NCBI GenBank assembly: GCA_021904315.1
Contig: CM038912.1
Coordinates: forward strand, 2,009,061 to 2,073,060
DNA: 64,000 nt
From: Sphagnum magellanicum
Taxonomy: Eukaryota > Streptophyta > Sphagnopsida > Sphagnales > Sphagnaceae
Reading direction: 5' to 3'
Positions 1 through 13,110 of this stretch are shown one piece after another; the stretch's first letter is position 1; each line of letters starts with the position of its first letter. Under the pieces are notes generated by a model that saw nothing but the letters and a program-made list of their open reading frames with translations, made no database searches and was not told the DNA's origin. Both the position numbers and the translations under genes were made by a program.

Positions 1-228
1 GCTGCTATATTGCTGAGCTCTGAGGTCTTGCAGCATCAAGCGGCCGGGTGTCATGAATCTATGGCGCCCGAACCAGGTCGTGGGTTCTTTCCAGAACCAT
101 CGCTACCTACCGCAACCTGCAGTCGCACCATGAGCAACCCATTTAGCAAAATTTAGATCCAGCGAAAGTTTCTAACAAGCTTGAGCTGCGTTGTGTGATC
201 TTCTTCTTCTTCTTCTTCTTTCTTCCAG
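1..228 (+). other. Intron of the receptor kinase gene that starts upstream of the window
   Basis: The first coding exon that can be recognised begins at 229, after a (TTC)n pyrimidine tract and the acceptor AG at 227-228. In the paralogue at 19876-26506 the equivalent exon is preceded by an exon encoding the signal peptide and one encoding the first half of the malectin-like domain. Neither is visible in bases 1-228, so they should lie upstream of the window. One frame is open from base 1 to 154, but its translation resembles nothing in the malectin family. Confidence 0.55.
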
Positions 229-3200
229 GTATCCGGATGACCCATATGATCGGCTATGGTTAGGGGCAACAAATCCTACGGCAACGGCGATCAACACGTC
301 GATTACCATCAGCACTACAGCCGGAGGAGGACCAACAGACCGAGCTCCAGGGCTAGTACTGCAGACGGCGGAAGTGTGGCCGCCGGGAACCACCGGAAGC
401 TTGTCGTTAACGGACTTGACACCCAACAACAGTGTATTCTATCTCGCTGCGTACTTTGCGGAGATCGATCCAAGAGCTCAGAACGAGTCCCGAATCTTCG
501 ATTTGGTACTGAATGGCGTGATCACGTATGCGGATGCTTCTGTGAAAGACAAGATCATCCCCAACGAAGTGGTCTTGTACGCCGCGTTTGAGGTCGCTGG
601 TACCGAACTTCTACTCAACTCCTCAAGTACTCTCACCTTCGTTCCGCATCCCAACTCCACTCTTGGTCCCTTCTTGGGCGCCTCAGAAATCTATCAAAAG
701 AACCAAGTGCAAGCCCTCACCTTTGCACCAGACGGTGAGTCGTTGTAGTCCCACTACTTACTCATACTATATGAATCATGCTGGTGAAAATCCCTTGTGA
801 TCTTAACTTGTTCCTTTGAATCTGCTGAGTACTCGTGAGACTTGAACTTCCTTTGGGTCTGAGAATTTCTCGTGAGTCTTGCATTGGATCTGCGAGTTTC
901 TTATGATGATTTTGATGATATGGGTGTTTTTGGGCATGGATTCTTTTGGCTGTGGATCCACAAATTGATCGAAATTGTGCTGAATCGATAGTGAATTCGG
1001 TGTGTGGAATTGTGGGTACCAGGGATTGAATGTGTGTGTGCGTGTGTGTACCTATGCAGCTTCCGCCATTGAGAGTATAAAGACGCAGCTCAACCTGAGT
1101 ACTTACTCTGGAGATCCCTGCTTATATATACCGTATGACTGGATCAATTGTACCCAAGTGATTTCTCCTCCACGAGTCGTGTCAATGTAAGTTCATGAAT
1201 TTCCATCCATCCATCCATCCATCCTCCATCTGCATTTTCCCATTTGTTCTTGAAATAATTCTCACCACGAAGAAGACTAGGAAAGTTATTTACATTGTAA
1301 GGCAAAAGCCCTAAGGTGCAAGTGGGTGTTCCAGGCCTACAATAAGGAAATGACCGTTTCTCATTGGCTAATTACAATGATTGGCCCACGTGGTGAGAGT
1401 TAAATAGTCTCTCACTTTGTACAGTCCATCTTTTCAGGTTCATGGGTAGGTATAGGGGAGAAACTAAACCATGCAGACTAGATGTGCTAAAATTTACTGA
1501 TAGAGGGCTGCTGTTGGGCACGCTTTTAGCCACCATATCTTGCACAAGGCAAACCATACCATAAGCCTAAACATGCGTAGATGATGAAGCAACAAGAGTG
1601 GGAGGCTCCTTACCCCTAAGGGAACACAAAGGACCTTACACCTATTATGTAGGCATAAGATCCATCCAGCTCTTAAATTGTGGGCTCATTATAGGTGTAA
1701 GATCCTTCTCACTACCCTAAGTGGATTTGTAGGAGGTCAAGAAGGTTTTATGTTGTTTAAGAGTATTACCGCCTTACACTAATTTACCATGCCCCAAAAC
1801 AATCCAACCCTCTTGTAACCTCCCCTTCCCCCCACTTAAGACATGTTCTTTGCCCTTTCCACCTACTATTTACAGGTAATTTATAGTCACGATACAGAAT
1901 TATATTATGGTTTTTCTCTACTTTAGCAATTGGCTTATGACACATGTGAGGTAAACTATATTTTTCATCAAATATTTTATATTTATTGTAATTTAACATT
2001 AGCATAAGATGTGACATAATTCCTCCAAGGCCTATACTGCTGAAGGAAAAACCATACATTGTTGTACTGAGTGCGGAATATTTTACTTTCTTGTCAATTG
2101 TCAATTCTACACTTGGAAAGACAAAAATGGCAATGAAAGCTGTTTATGCCAAAGTTTATGTGTAATTGTTCTTAAAATAACACTTTTGTTTGGATATAAC
2201 TCTTCTTTTTCTTTCTCTTAACAAGGAAGAATTTTGTTTGAAATAAATTGCCAACAAACTTGATTTATCATCATTCTTTCTTGCAAATTTTGGAGATTAC
2301 ATTGACTTCCAAAATTTCACTTTGAGATCTTATTTGGTGTTAGAAAATGGTCATTTGGTTGAATTTGTTTGTGTATGGATAGCATTTTACAGTAGGCAAT
2401 AATGTAATTGTGATTAGAGAGAATATTGTGCATAGTGATATATTAATATTTTCTTCCTGTGTGCGAATTTCACAGAAAGCTTTCCAATTTTAACTTGAGC
2501 AATGTCATACCAACAGCTCTAAGTCAGCTTACCTATCTCAGTGAATTGTAAGTTTCCTCAATTGCACATGCTTTCTTCCTTCTTGGATTGACATGCTTTA
2601 AAACTAGGTTACTTTCCAAAATGGAAAAAATATGTTACATTAAAAAACATTCAGGTGATTTTTTTTCTACAATGTGCTAAATTTGCTCTATTTGACAACA
2701 TAATGTAAACTAAGCAAAAACATAGTCATAAAGCATAATTTTGGTTAACTAACGAAAGTGGAAATTCCATGCAAAGTTCAATAGGAAATTCATATACATG
2801 ATGGAATTTCAGTTAGCACTAGGAAAGGAACCTCAGAATAATTTTGAAAATGATTACCGTGAAATTGCTATTGTAACACCCTTTGTGTTCATCTTATATT
2901 TTTGTCACATATATTTTCATCACATGTTTAAGTTTTTTATGAAACTGATTTCAAAATATTACAAGCTTTAGTGAACATATGCAATGCCAGTTAGGATTAT
3001 GTTAGAAAGTTCTTAATGTATCATTTGAAATGTTCTAAACATTTATTTAATTAGTTCTAAATTTAAATACTAATTTCAGAATCCATCTAGTGTTTGGTGC
3101 ACACAATATCCAAATAGTTTGCAATAAGTTTTTAAACCTAATTTTCAAACAGTGCAAATTGGAGCTCTTTATGACTTGTTCCATGCATAAAACCTTAAGC

Positions 3201-6200
3201 CCTAACCACACATAAATTTCTTGTCTGTGTAGATGGTTGGATTCAAACAACTTCACTGGGACCATCCCGGATCTAAGTACTTTAACACAACTTCAATCAT
3301 TGTGAGTCGATTTTCCACTTTATTCATTGTTGTGGTAGTTTATCTCAATCACAACATCCATTTAATACGTGTTGGTGGGCAAAGTGCATGGTGGGTTTAG
3401 CATTGTTATGAAAGGCCATTTTAGAAATTTAATGTATTGAATGAAAATTGGAAAGTTGCATCTAAATTTTGCATTATCCATCAATTTCACAGAATCCAAT
3501 TTGAGCCTGATGAGGAAGTTTCTTTTAGTGCAAAATTACCAAATTCAATGATAGATCTATCACTTATTTCATCTTGGAATAGGTTAATGACTAATTGTTT
3601 TCCACGATCATTTGGAACGAATTTCTTTTCGAAAATTTGAATCAAGTGTTTTGTGAAGGAGGTCAATTAATTAGTTCAAAACATTTATTACTCCTTGTTT
3701 AGTCTATCTTTGTGATAAGAAGTTTTGGTATTTAGTTTTCTGGTTTTTGGTTGTTTTTAAAATTTGTGTTCAGTACTAGAATAAGTCTAGTTTGCTAATA
3801 TTTTCATGTGTGGCATTGCAGGCACTTAGAAAACAATGCACTTGATGGAAACCTTCCTGCATGGATTGGATCTTTACCTGTTCTGACTGAGTTGTATGGT
3901 TTGCTAAACACCTTACTAAGGACATTGTCAAATTTTCATTTTTTAAATGTGTCAAAAATTACAACTTAAAATATGTGACAAAAGTCCCCATTATTCTGGA
4001 TTGTCAATATTTGACTTAAGGAGATATGCACTCAAAGACGTAATAAAATTTGTCCTAAATACACGTAGATGAGTCAAGTAATTGTATACCTTCTTTTCAT
4101 CTTGACCTCAAGATGAAAGCATACTTTCATATATTATAGTACATGAGAAAATAATCAGCCCATTAATTTTGGGACACCAAATTCAATCTATTATAATTAT
4201 AAAACTATCCACAACAGTAAAATGTGTATACTAAATAATTTTTGCATTTGAATGCGGATTAAGACAAATGTATAATTTTCAAAGTTCTAAACATTTTGTC
4301 ACTCTAGGGAAAGCCTGCAAATTCCCTATTCGAGTGGAAGGCTTCTAGATATAGAGTTTTTAAACGGAATAATTTGGAAAACTCCATGTTCACATGTTGA
4401 ATGACATTTGCTCATGACAGAAATGTGACGAACAACAATCTAACGGGAGAAATACCTGCAACAATTCAAAACAACTCCAAGTTGCACTTCCAGTAAGTCA
4501 ATTCTTCCAACTCTTTTCCTTGGGTTAATATATTTTGGTGCCACAAAAGAAAAGGAGTTTTGATTAAACCCTAAACCCGATTCATTTACTAGCTTTTTCA
4601 AGTAGTATCATTCTAGAATATAACTTGAATATTGTAGCAAAAAATAGTCTAACAAAAATTGATAACTACATTAATAGTATTCTTCAGTGATCAAAATTTC
4701 AGATTGGTTTCTAAAAGGTAAGGTTGATGATGTGTAGAAATTGCCTGAGAAATATCCCATTAACTTGTGTGCTCTATGGTGTGTTGTGTTTTACAGATAT
4801 GCAGGAAATTTGTTATGTAATGGGACTATCTGCAGTATTTCACCATCACCTTCTTCAAACCATAATTCCAATAATTTAGCGGTCATAGTTGGAGCTACAG
4901 TTGGGGGCTTGTTGGTTGTGGCCGCCATCATTGTTCTTGCGGTTTTCCTTAGCTACAAAAGACGACAAAATGATGAAGACAAGGAGAAGTTGGTTGAAAT
5001 CGCGGGTGGCATAGCAGCTGGTGAATTTACAGGCCTTTTTTCCTTTCATCTGTTTAATGAGTTTTATTTTCATAATTTATTTTCATCTGGTGCACTCATA
5101 AATTTTGTTGTGGAACTCGAAGGAGACTTGCTAGAGTGCTACAATGAAGGCTAATTTTTTTGTGTGGTTTTCAGAAGGAACTGCACTTCCACCCGGTTCC
5201 AGTTTCTCTCTTGTAGAATTGGAAATTGCAACTGACAATTTTAAGCAACTCCTTGGAAGAGGTGGTTTTGGGGCTGTGTATTATGGCCAGTTACCAAGTG
5301 GCAAAGAAGTGGCGGTCAAAAAATTAGTATCTGGTTCTCAACAAGGTGCTGGGGAGTTCTTCAATGAGGTATGCAACATGGCATATATACCGTAAGTTGT
5401 TAGCCTTTTGCTAATGGCCAAAACAAACTTACGTTGTATGTTTTTTTGGTCAAATTGCTTTTCTTCAAGAATCTATAAGCACGGCTCTTTTTCATTCAAT
5501 CTTTTCATCACTTTTCTTGTTGATGTTTGTAGGTGCATCTTTTATCGAGAATAAGACACAAGAACTTGGTGTCTCTTGTGGGATTTTGTCAAGAGGGAGA
5601 AGAAAAAATCTTGGTTTATGAGTTCATGGCATTTGGAACTTTGCGGGAACATCTCTATGGTATATGATTCTTTTACCCTGTTCCCTATGTCTAACTCAAG
5701 CATCTAACTTGTTTATACTTATTAATGTAGGTTGATTTAGTTTTGCTTCATTTAATGCAAGTGGAAGCAAATATTCCAAGGGAAAGTTTTGGGGCTTGAG
5801 GTCCTATGTATTTCTTGAGTATTCTTGCTAATTTAAACTAAAGTTCCTTGTAGATCATTTGACTTTAGAACTTGTCTGTATGTATTTCCTACAATCATAT
5901 TGAAATATGCACATAAATTTGAACACTATATTTATTTGAATTGTAGTTAACAAAATTGAGACTTTTTTTATATGATTTATTTAATTTTTCATGTGAATAA
6001 ATTCATTGATGTTGCTGAATGGTGTTGTAGGGACTGAAAAGGCAATTCATGAACCAATGAGCTGGAAAACACGACTAAGCATTGCTCTTGATGCTGCACA
6101 AGGTGATTATACCCATAGAAATAAATTTACCCATATCATGAATTGAAGCTATTTTTTGGACTTAAAGTTCCCTGAACTCTTCTCCAACAAAATGGCTTCA

Positions 6201-8123
6201 ATTCATGATATTGTTAATGCAAAATGCATTTTGTAATTTCATTTTGTGGGAAAGTATGGTGCGTAATTACACAATGCAATTTCCCATCGTATGGGCTTGC
6301 ACTATGTGTGGGCAATTCATGAAATGGAATGCCCACCCATAAGGTTACTATGTATGGTTGAGAACATTCGACACATGCACTTGGTGAAGTATGGTGTAAA
6401 TTTCAATCAGTTTGATGTGTGTTATTAGTTCATATCATATATGAAGGCATCCTCAAAAAATTTGTTGACAAATTTCAACATAATTGCAGCATGTAATCAT
6501 GTAGTCCTGTAATGAAACTTTTGTTCATTGAAGTTTCCACTAGTTTGTTTTGACAGGATTGGAGTATTTACATGAAGGGTGCATGCCCTCAATCATCCAT
6601 CGAGATGTGAAATCAAGCAACATTCTTCTTTCATCGAAGATGGTGGGTAAAATGGCAGATTTTGGACTATCAAAGCTTACAACTGTTGACGGCGCCAGCC
6701 ATGTCTCCACCATGGTCAAGGGCACTGCCGGATATCTTGATCCAGAGTAAGTATTCTCTTTGAGATCATGAATTAATCATCTATGTTGAATTTTGCACGA
6801 TAGTTCTTAGTTCTAAAGACTCACCTTGAAAGCCTAGTGAAAATAAAATTAAGCAATGAGAATTAGCAATTCAATTACTATTACAGAAACTCACAATCTC
6901 AGCAATTTTACAAGTTTATATATTTTTATTATGCAATACGCATAAAAAATTGTCATCTTCACACTATTAATGATCTGTTTCTTTGTCAACAATTTCATGT
7001 AGATTTTAGGTTCATGGCACAATCATATTAAACATTGTTATCAGGAGATAATGCCACTCCATTGGCAACATACATCTCAAATATTTTTTGTGGTGTAAGA
7101 TGGGAAGTTATACTTGCTGTGGTAGAAAACAGTTCAATCGACATCATTGTTTATCAGCATTCACTGTAAAGTTGTTCTTTTGGCCTAGAAGGCTACTATG
7201 TGTTCCTAAGAGCGTGGATACCTCTTTGTTCAGGTATTACATGAACCAGCAGCTCACTGAAAAGAGCGATGTTTTTAGCTTTGGGATTGTGCTTTTGGAG
7301 ATCATATGCGGACGTGAACCCATTAACACTGCATTACAAGATAGAAACCAGTGGAACATTGGAGAATGGGTAAGTCGGTTTTTTATTTTCCAAGATAAGA
7401 ATCACAAGCATTTTTTCTGAAGGGTTGCACTTTTGGAAATTTCAGCACGTTCTTTTGGTTCTTGTGTCTCCATAGATGCTTTAAAGAGTTGAGAATGTAT
7501 TGTGAATAAAATTGCCATGTGTAGTTGAAGCTATTAAAACCTTGATGCACATAATATGAGAAGCACTTGAAGTGAATGGTTGTTGTTCAATATTATTTAA
7601 TGCTCAATTAAATGCTTGAACAATTTAACATTGAATGAGGCAAGAAAATCTCATGTAGTAGAACTATGTTTTCTCTCACCCATCTTAATGTAATGTGAGG
7701 CTAAAAGATCTTGCTATTTGGTTCTTGACAATCATGCAGGCAAAACCACATTTGGAAGCTGGAGACAATATTCATAGAGTAATTGACAAAGCTTTGGACA
7801 ACAAATTCAATGAAGAGAGCGTATGGAAGGTAGCACAAACAGCAATGAGGAGTATTCACCCTCATGGTGCAAAACGACCTTCTATGAGAGAAGTGGTGCA
7901 CGACCTTAGGGATGCAATAGCAATGGAAGGAGAAAATTCTATCTCTATCCCTCCTACGAATTCAACAAGGTCAAATTTGTTCCATCCCCATGCTTCCCAA
8001 TCTAGTGCATCAAGCACTGGTGGTCGCCGATCTTTGAGAGGTATTGTAAACAACTCACAAACAAACAAACAACAAATATACAATTCACAAGCTTATTCTG
8101 ACTTCTCCCTAACTCCAAGATAG
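229..8123 (+). CDS. Malectin-like / LRR receptor-like Ser/Thr kinase, 5' end missing (RLK1)
   Basis: Predicted plasma-membrane receptor kinase. Thirteen exons are visible: 229-734, 1060-1186, 2476-2547, 3233-3301, 3822-3893, 4421-4492, 4797-5020, 5175-5368, 5533-5659, 6031-6102, 6557-6746, 7234-7369 and 7740-8123. All have GT-AG borders and compatible phases, giving about 747 residues. In order they encode the second half of a malectin-like domain (starts [10 protein letters not shown]), a GDPC linker, four 23-24-residue LRRs each in its own phase-2 exon, a transmembrane helix (about 4877-4950) and a complete kinase. The kinase has a glycine loop ([11 protein letters not shown]), VAVKK lysine, HRDVKSSN at 6598-6621 (RD type), DFG at 6658-6666 and GTAGYLDPE. 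The protein ends in TPR. From memory, the closest family is Arabidopsis At5g48740-like LRR kinases. The ligand is unknown. No disabling change is seen in the visible exons. Confidence 0.88.
6133..6211. repeat. 17-bp perfect inverted repeat in an RLK1 intron
   Basis: Bases 6133-6149 and 6195-6211 are exact reverse complements around a 45-base loop, inside the intron between exons 6031-6102 and 6557-6746. It could be a small foldback element or chance. No function can be assigned. Confidence 0.6.
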
Positions 8124-10019
8124 GGTGAAACCAAATTGGCTTCTCACATTTTGTCAAGATTCATTGTAGTTCTTTTCAAATACAGCTTTTCTTGTAACAC
8201 AGTTGCAATTTAACATATATATATATACTTGTCCATACTTATACATACATATATATACTTGTCCAACTTACTGGCAGCAATGATTCATCATGTCAAAGGT
8301 CTAGACTTTAGAAATCATTTGTTTGGGTACCCGCATTTGTAGTGAAATTTCAAAAGAAATGTTTGATGACAAACCTCTTCATTACACCATAGGTAATATA
8401 GCTTGCATAAAGCTGGGCTCTACATATATATACATATGTATTCCTGGAGCAAAATGTCAGTCAAATCATTTCTTACACCTATAAATTGTGAAATTTTTGT
8501 TTTTTGGTTTTGAGTGTGTAGCCAAAGATATAGAGGGACGATTAAAGTTTTGTACTTCATATTTGGTTTATAGCTAGATATGGCTAAGTCTTTCTAGGGA
8601 TGATTGCCACTTTTTCTATGTCTTCCTAGCAATCGCCACTTTGGTTACAAACAAAAATCCTTTTATAAAAATACACTGCTCCTACCAATCTGAACTTGGT
8701 AGGTTGAGAATTTTTCAAATGAAGACTAGTCTAATATAAGTACCTTTGACTACTAGTGTAACACCACTAGTAGTAATAGTGGTGATTTTTAAATTTTGAT
8801 TCCAAATCAATATCAATAGTCATTTGGTATTCATGATGACATTTTACGTTCATTGAAGTGGTACATCACATTTGATTTGTTTTCTATAGTTATGATAGGA
8901 AGAAAAATGAAAAATAGAATACATATATGTTGTTTGTTTTGGTGATATCTTGAGTTTCAATCTCAGTTTTCATTATGTAATAAGCACAATTCAATGTTGA
9001 AAGTTGTCAAAACAGACAACATCCATTCTCTAGTGAGTTCATTAGATAAAGATAGAAAGTAACGCTCCATGCCTCTTGCTTTGCTGGATGAATAGCGAAA
9101 TGCCATAAGGAAACATGGAACTTTAGTATTTCATATGCCATTGGTACAAATTCCATATGTGAAATGGCATGTTCCATATGGTAAAGATCGGGTGGCGGGG
9201 ATTTTTTTTAGACCTAGGTAAAAAACAATTTTCACCACCCAATCTTTAGTATCTATAGGGATAGGCAAAGGGAGACATACTCCAATCAGGTAAGGTATAT
9301 ATCTGGGTGATCAAAATAAGTACAAAACAAATATATGATATGCATCTAGACCAAGTAAGCACCCTATGGGTACATATTCTTTCAGTTGTGGGTACTGGAG
9401 TTCACCTCTCTAATTGCACAACTGGGGCTAGCACGGCTCTCCAGAGTTTGGAACTAGTGCATTTCTTATGTCCTGACGGCCATATGACCTAGTCATACTC
9501 TAGACAATGAAATTTGACACTCGATTTATTCATGACAATTTTAGTCAAGGTTTATCTCCATTTAGCAACTTGATGTTTTTTCCTCTCCCAACACTTGTGT
9601 GATGTGATGATCCCAAGTGCAAGTGTACTGCATGTTTTTCCCCAGGTTTAGGGTTTAGGGTCATTTCCAGTCATTTCTCTATTTAGCAGAATTTGCAAGG
9701 CTAACTTGCTATTAGAAGGCATATCCATCACAGACCTTTAATTTTGCAGTGCAAAACTAAAACTGCTGGGGAATTTGCCGGTCACAGCTGGACTTTTATC
9801 ATGTTACCACTGACTAATAATTCATAGCAAAAAAAACAATATTCCAAAGTTATCTAGTAACACCACAAGGTGGTCGTACAAAGGCAGTTTTCATACCTCA
9901 ATTCTCACATTTGAACAAAGAGAAGAGAGGTGTGTGAGCTTGTGCATGTTGAAACACCCACCGACTCAACTCCCTTTTCAAGTGCTCTGGTCGCTCTTTC
10001 TTGAGTTCTCCATATTCAT
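8124..10019. other. Intergenic and 3' flank of RLK1, no gene seen
   Basis: AT-rich sequence after the RLK1 stop. It holds a duplicated stretch with TATATATACTTGTCCA around 8217-8265 and short inverted CATATG-containing repeats near 9121-9185. I see no coding potential beyond short chance frames. Confidence 0.5.
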
Positions 10020-10430
10020 AAGAGATTTTTCCATCATTCCCTTGATCTATTCGTTCTCCTTGGCGCTCCCACAGCAGGTCTCAGCTAGAAAAGGTGGTGT
10101 GTTCTCAATGTTCTCAAAAAAACTTTCCATCATTCTCTTCATCTCAGCATGTTCCCAAGAGATGTTTCCATCATTCCCTTCATATCTTCATTCTCCTTGA
10201 TGCTCTAACGACAGGTCTCTGCTGGAAAAGGTGGTGCATTCTCAATGTTCCCAAAAAAACCTTTCCATCCATCATTGTCTTCATCTCAGCATGTTCCCAA
10301 GAGATGTTTCCATCATTCCCTTCATATCTTTGTTCTCCTTGATGCTCTAATGACAGGTCTCTGCTGGAAAAGGTGGTGCATTCTCAATGTTCCCAAAAAA
10401 GCCTTTCCATCATTCTCTTCATCACAGCAC
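10020..10430. repeat. Minisatellite, about 140-bp unit, three copies
   Basis: Units start at about 10020, 10157 and 10299. Each contains AAGAGAT(G)TTTCCATCATTC, then a CTGGAAAAGGTGGTG stretch, then TTCTCAATGTTC followed by an A-run. The copies are roughly 85-95% alike by eye. The short open frames here are products of the repeat and not genes. Confidence 0.75.
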
Positions 10431-11805
10431 TGTCCTTTGGCACTTTCACTTGGAGTTTAGGCTGAAAATGGTAGAGAAAAATGGACTGAAAACAGAAGAA
10501 ATTGTCAGATGGCCTGGCACAGAGAGTACCTTACTGCTTACTTAATTTATTTTAGAGACAAAGAATGGAGCTGCTGCAATGCGATCATGTGTGCTCGCAT
10601 GCAAGAATTCCATATCCTATGAAGAGGGCAGAAGAAAGATAATGGGGTTTAGTACCAGACATTTCTTGTTATTGTTCTTCCTTTTGGGTATGCTCAGGCT
10701 TTTTGACCACATGGTGGTGTCTGGAGCAAACTGTTTCTTACTGGCAAAACTTTGCCAAAAAGAAAATTTTAAAAAGCAGAAACTCAAAAAAAAAAAAACA
10801 GATTTTGGAGGGTTTTGATTGCCAAAATTGAGGGGGGAATAATATAGTGAAAATAGCCAAATGTTTTAATTTGAGTTTCAGTGTGTATAGCCAAACACAT
10901 AGAATCAATGGTGAAAGCTTTGAAGTAGGCTTATGAAATATCACACGAAACCCTAAGGATGATCACCACTGTTTTTTAACATCTTCCTCCTATGGATAAG
11001 ATAATCACCGCTTAGGTTGCATTAAAAAAATTCCTTAAAAAAACAAGGGGTCCACCAAACTCCTACGTCTTCACCACTTGGACATTGGACTCTATTCACT
11101 CCACGACTCCATTGCTCTTTGATGTCTGTAATCTCCATATCTGTCTGTTTTACTCAGATGTAAGTAACTTTGGTCCCATTAATTTAAACAAATAGAACAA
11201 GAGAAATGAATCGGCCCATCATCTGTACAGAAACCCCATTTGGCACTCGTTGTAACTTGTGGACCCAACTAACCCATCTGCACCTTCTTCAAAAAAAATT
11301 GGGGTTGTCCATCCACATTGCTGTTTCAAACTCCATTTGGACCTGTTTTTTGGGCCCCACTAACCAACCCAGTTTGCACCTCTTTTTTTTTGTTATAATA
11401 AATGTGACCCCACATTGCAGCTTCTGAAGTTTCAAAATCTTTTTTTGTCAACAATAATTATTGGGGTTTTGTTCTGCCACTCCCCTTTCAATTATTAGGA
11501 CTTTTTAAATTTGCTTTGCTCGATTGTAGGGTTTTGGTTCTCTGGGTTCTCCTGGTCTGGCAGGTTGGTTTCTGGCCTGGAGTCCATAACTTTGACACAG
11601 AAGTGTGGATAAAACACAATTATTTCTGTTCATTAAATAATTGTGTTTCATCGGGGGTACGGTTCTTTAAAAACAATGGATCCAGTTCTGGTTTCACCCA
11701 AAAAAAGGGAACATTGGGTCCACTTTTTGAAGAAATTTTTTTCAGGTTCTAGTTCCGGATCTGGAAATGAGACCCAGTTTTGGTAACCTTGTCTGAAAAC
11801 AATAC

Positions 11806-11834
11806 CTGCTGGTTAACCCATGGTTAACCAGCAG
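11806..11834. repeat. Perfect palindrome with 13-bp arms
   Basis: CTGCTGGTTAACC (11806-11818) and GGTTAACCAGCAG (11822-11834) are separated by CAT. The dyad lies inside the GGTTCCAGTTCC-rich repeat zone. It is likely a by-product of the repeat and no role is claimed. Confidence 0.7.
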
Positions 11835-12059
11835 ACCATTTTTTCCCCCTGACAAAATATTTTTCAAAAATTCTGGTTCCAGTTCTAGAATCAGGTCTGG
11901 GTTCCAGTTCCAAAACTGGATTCAGTTTTAAACCCCCTTCTGGTTGCAAAGAATCGACAGTTCTAACCAGCCAAACCAGGTAACCGCCCAACAATGATTT
12001 CAAACCAATCTCGTACTAGGAATAGGGTGTAACCTAGGTGTATAACTAGGGGTTTGGTT

Positions 12060-12290
12060 TTTAATACCCGTCAGTTCTGGTACTTCAAAAACTTCAAAGA
12101 ACCGTTGGGTTTCATGAAAGAATCAACAAAGACTTGAGTGGTTTTAGGCTGATATTTGATTTTTTTTCAAACAAAATTATATAATAACCAGGTATTTGAT
12201 TTTTTTATAACGATCATGATTATCAACTTTGATACTCGACTTGATACCCAGCAAGGGCTCGGTGCAATCTCCAATGCCCACGCTACTCTG
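12060..12290. repeat. Dispersed repeat, copy 1 (copy 2 at about 37905-38110)
   Basis: Both copies share, in the same order: a CCAAAAACCTCAAAGAACC-like stretch, TTTCATGAAAGAA, a TATTTGA(C/T)TTTTT stretch, a TCATG(A/G)TTA core and GATACCCAGCA. Spacing is similar and divergence moderate. It looks like a non-coding transposon remnant of unknown class. Confidence 0.55.
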
Positions 12291-12374
12291 GTATATACTT
12301 GCTTTATATTAGTATCACTACCAAGTTATGCCTATCTTATACCAAGGAACAATAAACCTTGGACCTAATACCAG

Positions 12375-12397
12375 TACTTACTTACTTACTTACTTAC
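12375..12397 (-). repeat. Tetranucleotide 3' tail of the LINE
   Basis: About five and a half TACT units on the plus strand read as an AGTA/GTAA tail at the 3' end of the minus-strand LINE. Such microsatellite tails are known for several non-L1 LINE clades. The tail overlaps the 3' copy of the putative target-site repeat. Confidence 0.7.
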
Positions 12398-12451
12398 AAT
12401 TTAGTGTCATTAAGTGGGCCAAACAGCGCCCGGGCCAGAGCCCAATTGACG

Positions 12452-13021
12452 TTAAGTTGGATGAAGCAATTCAGATCTAATTGTCTGACATTGCACTAAG
12501 AATCTAGCAAGGATGCCTTGCTGTTGACAACTCAATAATTCAGCCAAAGGTGTGATGGCAGTTAGTGGCAATGAACCTCTAAACCTCTCTCGAACACTTT
12601 GATAAGCAGGGCAAACCAACAAGAAGTGGTCCTCATCCTCAACTGCACCCAAGTTACACAATTTGCAATAACGCTACTGCATTGACACCTTCACTGGCTT
12701 GACTTGCCTTCCTAGCTCAATCTGCAGCTTGTGATTCACACAACCAAAATGTGCCAAGCTTCTCCTAAACTGTGCATTGTCTACCTTGGAAAGGTATTCC
12801 TTGTACCCATACTGTGCTGAGCTATTCAACCCCAGATAGGCTCTCACCCTACTGGAGTCAGTTACAGCCACTTGATGGTGTACAATGTATTGTCTTTCAG
12901 CCAACTGCTTGAGGCGAGCACATGGTGGCAGCTGATCGCTATCGATGCACAAATTGTACGTTGATAGTCGTTCATCTACTTGTGCTAGCCAACAAGTAGG
13001 CAATCGGCTCTTTCTACCCAC
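12452..13021 (-). pseudogene. LINE C-terminal region with Cys/His finger-like segment
   Basis: Two minus-strand frames, 13021-12674 and 12661-12452, continue downstream of the reverse transcriptase. The second begins CNLGAVEDEDHFLLVCPAY, matching the C-x-C…H-x(3-4)-C pattern (zf-RVT-like) that closes many LINE ORF2 proteins. A stop separates the two pieces. Confidence 0.65.
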
Positions 13022-13110
13022 AACACTTTAGTTCCCGAATAAGACTTTTCGCCTAGCTGCAAGCAACTGCAGCTGTACATCATAAGCTAGCCTGAGCATG
13101 CGATCTGAGT

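Larger units (their letters stand above)
10431..12365. other. Non-coding interval with degenerate GGTTCCAGTTCC-rich repeats
   Basis: No supported gene. Between about 11590 and 11990 the sequence is rich in variants of CCAGTTCTGG / GGTTCCAGTTCC. A similar composition recurs at 17480-17850. Bases about 12060-12290 form one copy of a dispersed repeat with a second copy at about 37905-38110. Confidence 0.45.

Noticed and set aside
60-79. TGGCGCCCGAACCAGG, resembling a retroelement primer-binding site
   Set aside because: No terminal repeats, polypurine tract or coding remnants are nearby; a chance match inside the receptor-kinase intron.
1290-1790. Possible MITE in an RLK1 intron, with GTAAGGC near one end and its complement near the other
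   Set aside because: Only about seven bases of end symmetry and no clear target duplication.
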